This document shows positions 11,300 to 34,944 of a stretch of DNA of 64,000 nt, in pieces (position 1 is the first letter of the stretch; each line of letters opens with the position of its first letter). Source of the DNA: Hoplostethus atlanticus (Eukaryota; Chordata; Actinopteri; Trachichthyiformes; Trachichthyidae); contig JAXDDX010000003.1 in the NCBI GenBank assembly GCA_034670405.1, forward strand, positions 8,126,501 to 8,190,500. The letters are read 5' to 3'. The notes beneath the pieces are model-generated. The model was not told where the DNA came from, searched no databases, and saw nothing but the letters and a program-made list of their open reading frames with translations. The position numbers were made by a program, and so were the translations under genes.

Positions 11300-11945
11300 G
11301 TATGTAGGCTATAGCGAGGAATGCGCAGAAGAAGAGACTCCCGGTCGCTTGTAGCAACTGCAGGCTTCCCTGTGTGTTGTGCTAGCCAGTTAGCATGCAT
11401 GTACTGTGTCAGTGTACGCGTCTGCAAAGCTCCACTTCAGTCCTTCGTTTGCTGTCGTAACGCACCCCGTGTCTGCCCATCGTATTCCCCTGCATCTCAC
11501 CCCCCAAAGCTAGAATTGTGTTTATTCGATTTGCTTTGCACGCGCTGTGTGTCGATTATTTGGCATGTGTGCTTTGCCTTGTCAGGATGAGAATGAAGTG
11601 CCTCTACCTGCCACTGTCCCTTCCTTGTCCATTATTCTGCAGTAATAACATTACAGATACCTCAGGGGTATCAGCATTCATACACATTACTCATCATTCA
11701 GTTTGGTACAAGGCATGGTATTTTACACTGCCTAGCTTAATTGTTATTATTCTGACTTGTGATCAGTTTTTGTTATAGCTATATACTGGACACAAAAATG
11801 TGTTTTTTTATTTATTTTTTTGAGGGAGGAAAAAAGTTCATCATACGACACACAGCATAGTACACGTGATCAAATATGAAGCTTCATAACCCAGTGATGC
11901 AGTAGAGAATATACTGAAGTATTTATATCAACAGACCCTGTTATC

Positions 11946-24628
<12,683 letters not shown>

Positions 24629-25597
24629 GTTTATCCGACTTTTGACTGGGTCTACTGCAAGTCCATCCCACAGATACAAAAAAAAAACTTCAGTCGTTAC
24701 AAAAGGAATAAGCTTTACATTGGAGACATTAGGGAATAGAGCACAGAGGTGTTTGTCCCCCAGTTCACAATGAGCCAAGAACAGTAAAAGGCATTATCAA
24801 CCCACTCCCATTTGTTGTTAACTTTTCCCCCAGTTGCAGTATTTGGAGAATGTGCAGGAGACAGTGGTCTTCATTTATCAACCTGTATGGTGTTCGTAAT
24901 TGCGTAAAATGGAGACACGTTTAAGTTCCTCTGCATTTATCAGCCTTGTGGACACAAGAGGATACATGTGTACATACGTATGTTGAATGTCTCTCATTCA
25001 GCAGATCCATTGACATATCTCCATGTTTGAAACATTGTAAGGGCACTTGAAATTGCGTTGATTATTACAGTTCTCCACATACAGAGCCAGCAAATATTAA
25101 TATTAGAACTGAAACGCTGTGTTGTTGATGATCAACAACTGTGCAAAGGTTTCAATGCAAACATCCCATCAGCCATGTAGCATAAAAACATCCATTTCTA
25201 CTACCACAAGAGTAAATAACTGGATACACAAACACACAGACTGCATAGGCCTGTTTATAAGACTATGTGACGCTTGGATAAGCTCTCAAAAAATGAAAAT
25301 GTGGTTTTATTCCTTGTTGAGACTTCAAAAGCAAATACAAATAGTAAGCAATTAGAAACACAGTAACAACCTCACAGACACTAATATGCAAACAGCTGCC
25401 ACACTAGTCAAACTTTGTGTCTGAACTTTTTCTCTTGAATTACTACTACTGTAAATATACACATTAAAACCATATCCCAATACTGAAATGACACAATGAC
25501 TGTAAACTATAATTTCTAAACAATATTTTTGGCTAATTGAAACTGCATGAATCAGACCTAAAGTGTATTATCTTCAAATGCATGCAGTAAAAATAGT

Positions 25598-25603
25598 AAT
25601 AAA
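25598..25603 (+). promoter_or_regulatory. Candidate supt6h polyadenylation signal
   Basis: AATAAA about 970 nt after the supt6h stop codon. Plausible 3' UTR length, but not the only A-rich site and not confirmed. Confidence 0.35.
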
Positions 25604-25884
25604 TGAATTAGACACTTGAGGTTGATTTTAAGCTATTATTTATCTTAACGGTTCAAAAGAGAAGATGTTTTAGACTTACATACTTTCACTACATTATGTC
25701 AGCTTTGGCATATTGCTACAGCATTATGTTGTATGCCATCACTTGAAACCTTTTAGTAATGTCTGCCACCTGCAGGTGCTGCCTAGCTTGGTTAGTGTAA
25801 GACTTGTTGCTGTCTAGCTTGCATCATGCAAAAGCTGCAGGCCGAACATGGTGTGCCATAATGAAAAAGAACAATGTTACTCAG

Positions 25885-25940
25885 AGTGTGTGTGTGTGTG
25901 GGGGTGGGGGGTGGGGGGGGGGGGGTGGGTTGGGTTAGGG
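25885..25940. repeat. (GT)n followed by G-runs
   Basis: GTGTGTG passes into several runs of 4-13 G separated by single T. At least four G-runs lie within 45 bp, so it could form a G-quadruplex on the + strand. Confidence 0.85.
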
Positions 25941-27299
25941 AGGTCATGCATTGCTGAAACAACCAGTACTTATTATCCATACAGTTGTTAACTATGTCAA
26001 TATAAGTAATTCCGTTTGTTGGCTTCTATCAGTGTATTAAGCCTTTTGTTACACACATGTAAACTTAGTTTGAACCAACTGAAGTTGCAAATGTAAGCTA
26101 TGTAAGCTCTATATTTACTTTTCGTTGTGCATTTTATGTGTCCAGTAAAAAAAAAATCCTTGGTTAAAAGTTGTTTTTTCTGTCTTTTTGCTTGTATGAA
26201 TCAAAGTTGTGATGCATTGCCTTCCAGTGGCGTTAGAGACTGAGACCATTTCACTTGAATCATATAATGTTAATTCAAAAACATATGTATTAAGTATTAA
26301 GAACATCATAGTCAAAATTTGACCTTTAAAATCTCAATCCGTGATTTGAAACTGCATGTATATTTTGTATAGAAACATCATAGACCAGTTTCTGCCATTC
26401 CCCCGCTGTGAGAAATGGTTTTATCACAGATGTTACTTGACCATTACAGCTTATCATTGTGTCTGCTTGCCAAGCTCCTTGGAATGCTTGGGCGTCTTCC
26501 AAAAATCCTGGATCGTGAAAGTCCTCATTGTTGCGTTTTTCTCACTATGTACAAGACTTACAGTAGATGTGATACTGAACAGTGTATTAACTAATCTCCC
26601 TTTATCTTGGGCCCAATATACTTCAGGATGGTTTATAGTTACAGGTGACAAGAGATCTCATTTGGACGTGTCATTCTCTCAAACTCATCCAGATCCAATT
26701 TCTTCTGGGGCAAGCATGTGAGAATCAGCTGACGTGGGATTTCAGCCTCTGCACTGGGTGTTACAACCCTCATTTGAAAGGGGTGAGAGTGGCGTGCACA
26801 GTGAGCACCTAATCCTTCGTTGAGAATGTGACCCCCGTCGACACCGCCCTAAGTCACACTGAGGGAGACAAGGAAGGCCAAAGTCCCCACAAACAAAAGA
26901 ACGCAGTACAAAAGTAGCAATGTCTCTTGGCATGAACACTGTGCATACGGTATGGAAAGAATGAACAAAATCAAGCTAAGCAGGTTAGTGTTAAGCTGAA
27001 TAGTTATAATTTTTCCCCTTATGATTAAATATTTCACGCTGAGATTGCGAGGGGCATCCATTCCAAAATGGAAGAAATTAATTTGGGTTTTATTCCAAAA
27101 CATACATCCAACTTGCAGAAAAAGTTACCTGAAATTCATCACTCAATATTTCTGAAGAAAATATGATTCCATCCTTAAAATATTAGTTATAAAAGATTTA
27201 ACAACTTAAGTATTTTCTACTTTATTCTGATGTACTTTGGTGACAAATGTCATTTTGAGCAGGTGTTGCTGTAAAAAATGATACAATCATAATCATATT

Positions 27300-27305
27300 T
27301 TTATT
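27300..27305 (-). promoter_or_regulatory. Candidate polyadenylation signal of the proca1-like gene
   Basis: TTTATT on the + strand is AATAAA on the minus strand. It is 214 nt beyond the end of the downstream open frame (27519) and about 725 nt beyond the first stop at 28030. The position means the downstream frame would be inside the transcript. Confidence 0.4.
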
Positions 27306-27518
27306 ATAGTCATGCATAATACAGTATTATAAAACACGATTCTCATTTCACAATCAAATGATTTGATTCCTGTCAAGTGTGACTTAAATGTTGTGCCAGA
27401 AAAGATTATTCTGTAAAATCCTTATATAGGATTTCCGTCTCCATTAAGTTTTTCTGATCGTCAAGACCTACGCTAGCCAACTAAGCTGCTTTCTCATTCT
27501 GTGCTTGCACCAAATGGC

Positions 27519-28202
27519 TCATTGTTGTCTGATGGATAGTGTCGCTTTCCTCCTTTTCTTCCTACTGAACTGCTCTTTTGCTCTCTGAACAGATAACTGA
27601 ATTTGACTCATAAAGGGTGTTGTTGTGGTGGTCATGGAGGACACTGGCTTTGAGCTCTCAGATCTCCGTAGATTAAGCTCTCCAGTCTTGTCAGCTTTGG
27701 ATGGCATTGTTGGAGCTTTGAGTCTGGTAAATGTCATTGGTGTTTGTGTGTTGAGAACAGCGGGCGTGGCTTTCTTTCGTGGTTTTCTCTCCTCTCTGAC
27801 TGTTTTCCGGCGTCTTTTTGTAGTGACAGGAGGGATGAACGTGACAGCAGTAAGAGTCCCCCTTTCACTCTCTGTTTCCTCAGTAGGCCAGCTAGTTACA
27901 GTGGTAGCCGTGGGGCTATCTAGTAGACCAACGCTCTGAGGAGGAGGGAGAATAGGAAGTACATTTTCAGAGGCGTTCCGGAAATCAGGTGGATTTTCGC
28001 TTGAAAGGGGCAAGACTATTTTCCCCCTTCTATTTCTCTGCCCTCTTTCTTCTGACATTCGCCTTTTTGGCTTTAAGAACACTGAAGGTGGAGTTTGTAG
28101 TTGTGGCGTGAACGGATTCTCTTCCTCCATACATGTCTGGTCTGTGTGAAACCTGCCGCTCTGTGGGGTCTGCGGTAGGGACTGATGGTACGGTTGGTGC
28201 AC
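27519..28202 (-). CDS. Second open frame overlapping the 3' end of the proca1-like gene
   Basis: A 227-codon frame, offset from the main coding frame and overlapping its last 170 bp. It encodes a Pro/Ser/Thr- and Lys/Arg-rich sequence with basic clusters such as TTKRRRKTVREERKPRKK and SRKKRRKATLSIRQQ, close in composition to the tail of the main frame. It could be a spliced alternative C-terminus, a continuation lost to a frameshift (real or assembly error), or 3' UTR that happens to be open. It has no recognised domain and no independent start that I would trust. Confidence 0.35.
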   Translation of the reverse strand: MHQPYHQSLPQTPQSGRFHTDQTCMEEENPFTPQLQTPPSVFLKPKRRMSEERGQRNRRGKIVLPLSSENPPDFRNASENVLPILPPPQSVGLLDSPTATTVTSWPTEETESERGTLTAVTFIPPVTTKRRRKTVREERKPRKKATPAVLNTQTPMTFTRLKAPTMPSKADKTGELNLRRSESSKPVSSMTTTTTPFMSQIQLSVQRAKEQFSRKKRRKATLSIRQQ

Positions 28203-30883
28203 CAGTGCTACTGATCACTGGAGCCACAATGGGGGCAGCAGATCCCGTTTTCCTCCTTTTTTTCCTCCCTTCTCCTCCTGCTCTCTCCTTTGACCTGTGC
28301 CTTTTGAGTTTGGGGATTACAATGGGGGCCCTGGCAGCGCTGACTTTCTTTTGTTGCTCAAGCTGCACTGTTGGGGTTATGGTAATGACACTGGGGACAG
28401 AAATGTTACTTGTTGTGTTCCCGAGGAATTTCTCTTTTAGAGCCATGTTCAATACGACATCTACAGAGGAATGAATGGGAGCTAATTTGTTCTTTTTTCT
28501 CCTCCCCTCCCCCTTTCTTGACCTTGGGGTTTTTGTCTCATGTGGAGTTGCCGTAGTCGTGGTGGTAGATGTAGAGAGAGGAATTGTTTCTGTGTTCGGT
28601 GCGTTGGTGTCCTGCACCACCCGCTCCTTCTGGACGGGAGGTGACGTGATGGAAACATCAGCAGCCTCCTCATCCATCATTGGTTCATCTTTCAAGACTT
28701 CGTTGGAAGGCTCCTCGTTACCTCCAAAATCATATTTACTGTCTATGAATCTGTTTGTATTTCTACTTGACTGGTCGTTTTTGGCTGCCTCACTAATGAA
28801 ATTACTCTTGACTTCTTCTGCTTTGCTGCCAGAGGGAGATACTGTGGCTCCTTCCTCTATTTTAGCACCTGTATGTACTTTCAGCTTTCTCTTTCTCCCA
28901 TTTCCCTTTCCTTTATGTTTTTTGGTGTTTTTCTTCTTCTTCTTCCCCTCTCCGCTCTTTTTCTTCTTCTTCTTCTTCTTCTCAGAGCTCTGCGTCTCTC
29001 CTTTGCCGGTATCAGCAGTGGAGCTTTGCGAGGTGGAGACGGTGGCGAGCACCTTGATGAAATCCTTGGTGGCTGTAACCACGTTCCTGAGTGAGGGCTC
29101 CTCGGGGCCACCGGTCTGGGAGCCTGACACCGTGGACTGTGTTGTGCGCTCCAGTTTCTCCTGCTCGTTGCTTTTCTCTAAATCTTTATTTTCGAGAGGA
29201 GCCACAGTCAGCACATCGATGACATCAACACCGCCAAAGTCATACGGGACCGACTGTCTCATCACAGGAACGGGCATCTTCTCATACCTTTTACACCTTG
29301 GAGACAGAGAAAGGAAGGAAGGAAGGAAGGAAGGAAGAGAGAAGGGATTAGAGTGTGGAAAGCAATACAGCTCAACGTGTTGCAAAGCTACAAAAAAAAA
29401 ACAACTTAAATAATAAAAATGTATTAAAAAATACTTACATTCCATACCAATGCCGCTCCACACACTGATCTTCATAGTCAAAATCAAAGCAGGGCACTCC
29501 TATGACGTTGAAGAACGCCTGACCAACCACCCTGGAAGCTGTGTCATTGACTTTCCTCAGACACCCCTTCAACCTGCAGCACATGACAGACAAAGCATCT
29601 CCAGTCTTGTTTTAGGCATCGTTCTCAAACAATACATCAGCATTTGCTTGTAATACAGCCAATAACTCAGGTAGTGCAGTGTGATTTAGTTACTCTCAGC
29701 CTGTCAGCCAGTGCATTCTCTATAACCAGATCCAAATGAATGGGCCAATCAGTAATACATATGTCACCTTGTTTTAACGTGTTATTGTAGCGCCCCTCTT
29801 GGGCCAATCAGCATAAATGTCAGAATACATCATTCCCCCAATTTTCATCAAAATCCGATTATTGGTGTCCCGTGTGAAGAAGGAAGACCCACCAAAAAAG
29901 GGATTTATTATGATGCTGGTCTGATTTTTATTTTGTGTCCCTCTGAAGTTATAGAGCACATTTTTTTCAAAATGAAAAAACATGTCATCTGATCCAAGAA
30001 CCCACTTCAGCTTCTCTATTCCTAATTAAAGGTCTATTAAAATGAATACAAATAAAAAATAAAATGTCTATTTACTTACGCATTATCACAGTCACAGTGA
30101 CAAATTGAATGCCACTTGAAATTGGTGTAGCCGTAATTAGACGAGAAGGCGTGGATGACGTAGGGGCAGTGGTCATGGACACGGCAGCAGCTGTCGGTCT
30201 CTGCAAAGTCTCCTGCAACAGGGATGCCATTATTGGTGAACAGGTTAGATATTAGCAACATGACTCCACATTGAAGTGCATTTGGTGAAACATCTGATAA
30301 TGACAGTTGATATCCCCTAAAGGTACAACCTACCCAAATGGTCATAGTTATCAGCCATGTTGCCCGCTCCACACCAAAGGGTCCCGGGATAAGTAAAGCC
30401 TCTCTTGGCTCTCTTTCTAGCCTTGACCTGAGGCACAGCGTCATCATTTCCGTCCTCACCCGGCTGCTTTACTGCAGACGCCATCCTCCCGGTGCGCTCT
30501 GATCTCGCGTTGAACTCCCGACAAATCTGCCGGGCTTCATCCTTGTGCGCAAAACGCGTCTCCAAACGTCGCTCGGCTCTTTGCTCTTTCAATCCCAGCC
30601 TGCACACGTGGATGAACGATTTCACCTGCATCCGGTTCACTATCACAGAGCAGTCCACAAGCTTCCCGGCGGGGTTGACGACAGAGCGCACCTCCTCAAC
30701 TCCGTCCGACACCTGGTAAAGGAAATTCTCCCCTACGATGGACATCTTTGCGCAGAAGGTGCCGTTGAGCATGGAGAACATCTCTTTGCTCTCCTTCTCC
30801 GCCTCGAAAGCGTCGTTGAGGAATTCACCTTTGACGAAGTTTCTGTCCAGATAAGACAGAAAGACAAAGAACACCGACCACAT
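28030..30883 (-). CDS. proca1: PROCA1-like / group III secreted phospholipase A2 with basic C-terminal tail
   Basis: Predicted to hydrolyse the sn-2 ester of phospholipids. Exons: 30334-30883, 30080-30212, 29439-29573 and 28030-29296, all in phase, 694 residues. The start is the first true ATG, at 30883; it opens a hydrophobic leader (MWSVFFVFLSY). An N-terminal domain of about 140 residues follows, then a polybasic site RKRAKR just before the PLA2 domain (from about residue 162). The domain has the calcium loop GTLWCGAGN, catalytic His196-Asp197 in CCRVHDHC, and the cysteines of bee-venom-type PLA2. The rest is a Lys-rich, low-complexity tail with a run of nine Lys. The symbol is assigned by synteny (supt6h on one side, rab34 beyond). 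A pla2g3 paralogue is the alternative. Human PROCA1, as I recall it, lacks an intact active site. Confidence 0.82.
29311..29338. repeat. (GGAA)n microsatellite at a splice acceptor
   Basis: Seven GGAA units. On the coding (minus) strand this is a TTCC run about 15 nt before the AG at 29297-29298, so it acts as the polypyrimidine tract of the last proca1-like exon. Confidence 0.85.
29770..29995. repeat. Probable dispersed repeat in proca1-like intron
   Basis: The section with GTAGCGCCCCTCTTGGGCC, AAATTTTCATCAAAATCCGAT-like wording and TCTGAAGTTATAGAGC reads like the fossil repeat class found at 54200-54990. Identified by style only; family not named. Confidence 0.35.
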
Positions 30884-33664
30884 CACGGAAGCGGGTGGCA
30901 GTTTCAGCACCACGCGTTCCGCGAAAGTGAAAGACAGCTCCTCTACTCTCCGGGCTCTCGAGCAACCCACCCACTTTTAAAGCAACGCACAAGTGGCGCG
31001 ATTATTAATAATACGATAAAATGGCAATCCTGGGAGGAGTCAGACGAATTAACCTTTTGGTATTTTTAGGCTGGTATGCAGTATCTTTGTCTGTTGCACG
31101 ACTGTTTGGTGCTGATGCAATTGTTACTGATGGTTTATCAACAAATGGTACTTGCACTGGGCTGAAACCTATTTGAAACCCTATAGGAGGAGGCTATAGG
31201 GTTAACATACCATGGTGTGTGGAGTATGAACCACTGACACCCTTCTCTGCTGAGAAATGACCGCAAGTTACCTCCCCCCACCCCCTCACCAAAAAAGTCG
31301 AGATTTACTTTGGGAACACGCATGGAGGAGGTTCTTGCCCGCTTCCCATGGTAACAGGGATGGGGTGATTGTGCCAACCCAGGAGATTGGACATCTTTCA
31401 AATGGCACAAAAGGGGATTGAATTGGTGATGACCTAAATCACAATGTAGGGACAAAACGCTTTTTGGCGCTCTCGCACGCAATCACACTGGAAGCCTTAG
31501 TTGTGGACAGTGTGATGTTGCGGTTGCAATGCAGACAGACCTGAGTAAAATAGAAAAAAATAAAGATCATGGGCGCCAACTAGGCAGCCTATGGCATACC
31601 TGAGCATAAGTGAGTCCAGATTTGAGGTTGCAGTTTTGTATAACGTATTTGTAAAGATCTGCTTTAATGTGATGCCTTTTATCCTAATTATAATTTGTTT
31701 TTATCTTGTGTGTTTTTACTCATTTAAAAAAATATATATTTTGTGAGTGCTAAGTTTCATTTGATTGTTGAAGCCTTTTGTAAAAAGTGCTCTACAAATA
31801 AAGTGTATTATTGTCATTATTGTTTTTATTATAGCTATTGTTACTGCTGTCCATGTGTCAATGATTGAGTCAGTAATTAATCAATACCATGGTCTGTCCA
31901 ACATATTATTTTGATGATCTCTCACAGAAGAATGCCTGCTGCACTATACAGCCCTGTGCATCTCTCACCCACAGTAACACCTACTATACATGTACAACTA
32001 TTCCCCGAAAAAATGGTCAAGTTGGACTTTTAATCTCCCCAGTGTTTTGTCACATGGCCGGGCTTACACAGAGCTCTAGTAGAGGCGGAGATCCAGCCTA
32101 CTCAAGCCACTGAAATCCGATTGTCAGAAGGCGGAGAGAAATGATGTAAAATCACCAGAGGCAACATTCGACAAAATCTTGAGAGAAAAAAAACCTGCTT
32201 CCTGTGAACTGAATGGTCATTGCAGAAAGGATTTAGAGCAAAATGAAGTTCATAATCCAAGTGCACCAAGTGCTTTGGAGCCCGTGTTCAGGGTGGACAG
32301 GCTATGACTGGACACACTATCTATCCATGAGGTAGAAAGGTGACATTGTTGATAACAATTATGTGATATTGCAATGTAGGGAAGAGTCCTCGTTTGACCC
32401 CCTCCACAGACAGGTTCAGGTTCTTGCTCAAGGACACATCAGTAGGGTGAAAAGGAGGCTTGGTCCTGGGCCTCCAGCGTGTGCTTGCTGAGTTGATAAA
32501 TGCCAAGCGATTAATACAACGTTAGTATGAATACAATGACTTGACAAGCATATGAAATAGTGTAACTTAAAGAAAGCAAAACTAGGGGGAAGGAACTGCT
32601 AGCAGGTAGGCAAACAACCAGTCATGTCCCTATGAAATATTTTGCACAAGACCTAATATGAAATTTCTGATATCAACAGTTTGAGAATTTAATTATTGGA
32701 ATATAGTTTCTAGCCTGAGAACTAAGAAATATAAATACAGTGGAAGCCTTTAAGCTCCTTTTGCCATCGTGGATTTTGTAGCTCCCAGAAGTGAAAATTA
32801 TAGCAAAATGAGCTTGTTTAGCCTTTGATCCTCTCATGATACTGAGTATTGAAGGTTAATATGTTATTCTGCAGCTCTCAATAGCAGTCAGGAAAACAAC
32901 ATGCTGGGCACTATTTGTTCCCCTCATGCATGAAAGACACATTCAATGGAGGGTCTTTAAAAACGAGTCAACAGAACAGGGTAATGTTAGACGATATTAG
33001 ATAGAAAGGTATGTTTGTAATGTAATTTCTGACATCTAGCGGGTTTGAGGTGAATTGCAGCGGAACAGCACAAATTGTTAAACCTGCAGCTCAACCACAC
33101 CTCCACCCCCTCCATTTCTGTCACGCCCGAAACCACGCCCAGAAGAACTACGGTAACTGAGACTAGTACTGCTTTTGCACTTGCTATATCTAGTTTTTTC
33201 CTGTAGAGGGAGTCAGACATTTGACAAGCAGCAGGCAGGGCTTCAAAATAGCCTATGGAGGAACCATGTCAAGGGAAGAGGTAGTATAAACTAGATAGTT
33301 TACAATCATTGCTGTCAAGTATTCTGTTGGCAGGGCAGAGGTTTATTCAGATGTTCCTCGAGGATTGGAGGGAGTTAGGAAGGAGACTTTCTGAGAGGCA
33401 GCCAGGGCTTGTATGTGATACCCTGATGATGCATCAACGCTGGCATGGTCATCCTCCATCCACAGAGGTGCCAAGAGTACCACGATGTGTGTGTATGGAA
33501 AGTACAGGTTGCAGTGGCAGATTCAATAACTTGTAATCAGTGAGTTACTTGCACTAGAAGTAACTCACGTTATGTTCAAGAATAAAGATAAATCTGAGCA
33601 GACATATTTCAGGTTTGCATTCATTCAAATATATACCTGCACATATATAAATCTTCTCTGACTT

Positions 33665-33765
33665 CACATTAAGAACATGGGTTTCCTCTGGGTCCTCCGG
33701 TTTCCTCCCACAGTTCAAAGACATGCAGCTCAGGTGGATTGGAGACTCTGGTCATGGTCATTGGT
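33665..33765 (+). repeat. Teleost dispersed repeat fragment
   Basis: The string CCGGTTTCCTCCCACAGTTC followed by AAAGACATGCAG and GGTGGATTGGAGACTCT is a very common interspersed sequence in fish genomes. Family not named with confidence. Confidence 0.55.
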
Positions 33766-34100
33766 CGCTTGCAGACCAAAGCAGCAACTCAGCAAATAGA
33801 CCCCTGTCATGAATATTGACAGGGCTGCTGATAACCATCATTATAGACCCAGAAATCTTGTTTCTCAGTTTCTCAGCTGTCATACAGTCATGTTACGTGC
33901 AATGTAACTCCTCATTTCACTTATATTTGTTTTGAAAGTCATCTGGACACACGATGCACATGTTCCCCAGCTGTAGAGAAACTAGACACAGGTCCCAACA
34001 CAGGCCAAATATGGTACATGCAAAAGATGTAATGTGATTGGTTTTCTTTGGTCTGAACCAGAATGGAAAAGTTTGGCTTTGTTACATTTTGGTATTTGAT

Positions 34101-34215
34101 TCATTACATTACAGTCATTTAGCAGACGCTTTTATTCAAAGCGACTTACAAAGTTGAAGGTTTACACTATGTGGGGACCGAACCCACGACCCTGAGACTG
34201 AGAGTCCACTACTTA
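34101..34215 (-). repeat. tRNA-like SINE, minus orientation
   Basis: The minus strand gives GACTCTCAGTCTCAGGGTCG, a B-box GGGTTCGGTCCCC, then GTAAGTCGCTTTGAATAAAA and GCTAAATGACTGTAATG. The same order occurs on the + strand at 43668-43782. The tail segment (AGCAGACGCTTTTATTCAAA on the + strand) is widespread in fish repeats. Confidence 0.75.
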
Positions 34216-34706
34216 CACACCCAGAAGAAGCAGGGCCATGTCAGCATCAGTCCTATCACGGTTCTCAGAGCTCGTCAGAATAAAACTGTCAATAGCAATA
34301 GACTGACTGGCCGATCTTAGGTGGAAAGAGCATCACTCCACCATACTTTCACCTCACATTTTATCCAATGTAATTTAAAAAAAAAATGTTATTGCAGCTT
34401 TAAATTAAGAACATGAAGCTGTTGAACATGTAGGCTGTGGAATTGTGTTACCATTGTGTTTTTGTACAGTACACTTAACAGTACACCTTTGATGAAACCA
34501 CAATGCTGTTTTTTAATTTGCTAATTTCCAGAATTTCCCCCAGGTATCAATAAAGTATCTATCTATCTAATATACTGTATTAGTAAAATGTGAAAACAAT
34601 GCAACTACAATAATTGCAGCCAACAAAGAAAATAATTTGGCTGCATTTTCACTAGAACATCCAACATTAACTCGATGGAGAATAAATAACTAGTTCCTGC
34701 CCTCCC

Positions 34707-34865
<159 letters not shown>

Positions 34866-34944
34866 CCTGATATGGTTGACTTTCTCATTTACAGTCCAGA
34901 CCCTAGCTTCTCTCTCTAACTGTGCAGACAAGTGTTGCTTGAGA

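Larger units (their letters stand above)
24629..27299. other. supt6h 3' UTR and convergent intergenic region
   Basis: Non-coding DNA between the supt6h stop and the 3' end of the minus-strand proca1-like gene. A candidate AATAAA for supt6h lies at 25598-25603. A GT/G-rich tract is at 25885-25940. Open frames here are short and have no family resemblance that I can see. Confidence 0.5.

Noticed and set aside
26356..26721. 121-codon + strand frame between supt6h and proca1-like
   Set aside because: No recognisable domain, no conserved neighbours or splice sites; length is compatible with chance.
27625..27939. 104-codon + strand frame opposite the downstream proca1-like frame
   Set aside because: Antisense shadow of a Pro/Thr/Lys-rich frame; no splice sites or family resemblance.
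28475..29413. 312-codon + strand frame opposite the proca1-like tail
   Set aside because: It is the complement of low-complexity Lys/Ser/Thr-rich coding sequence; hydrophobic Phe/Leu/Ser translation is the expected shadow.
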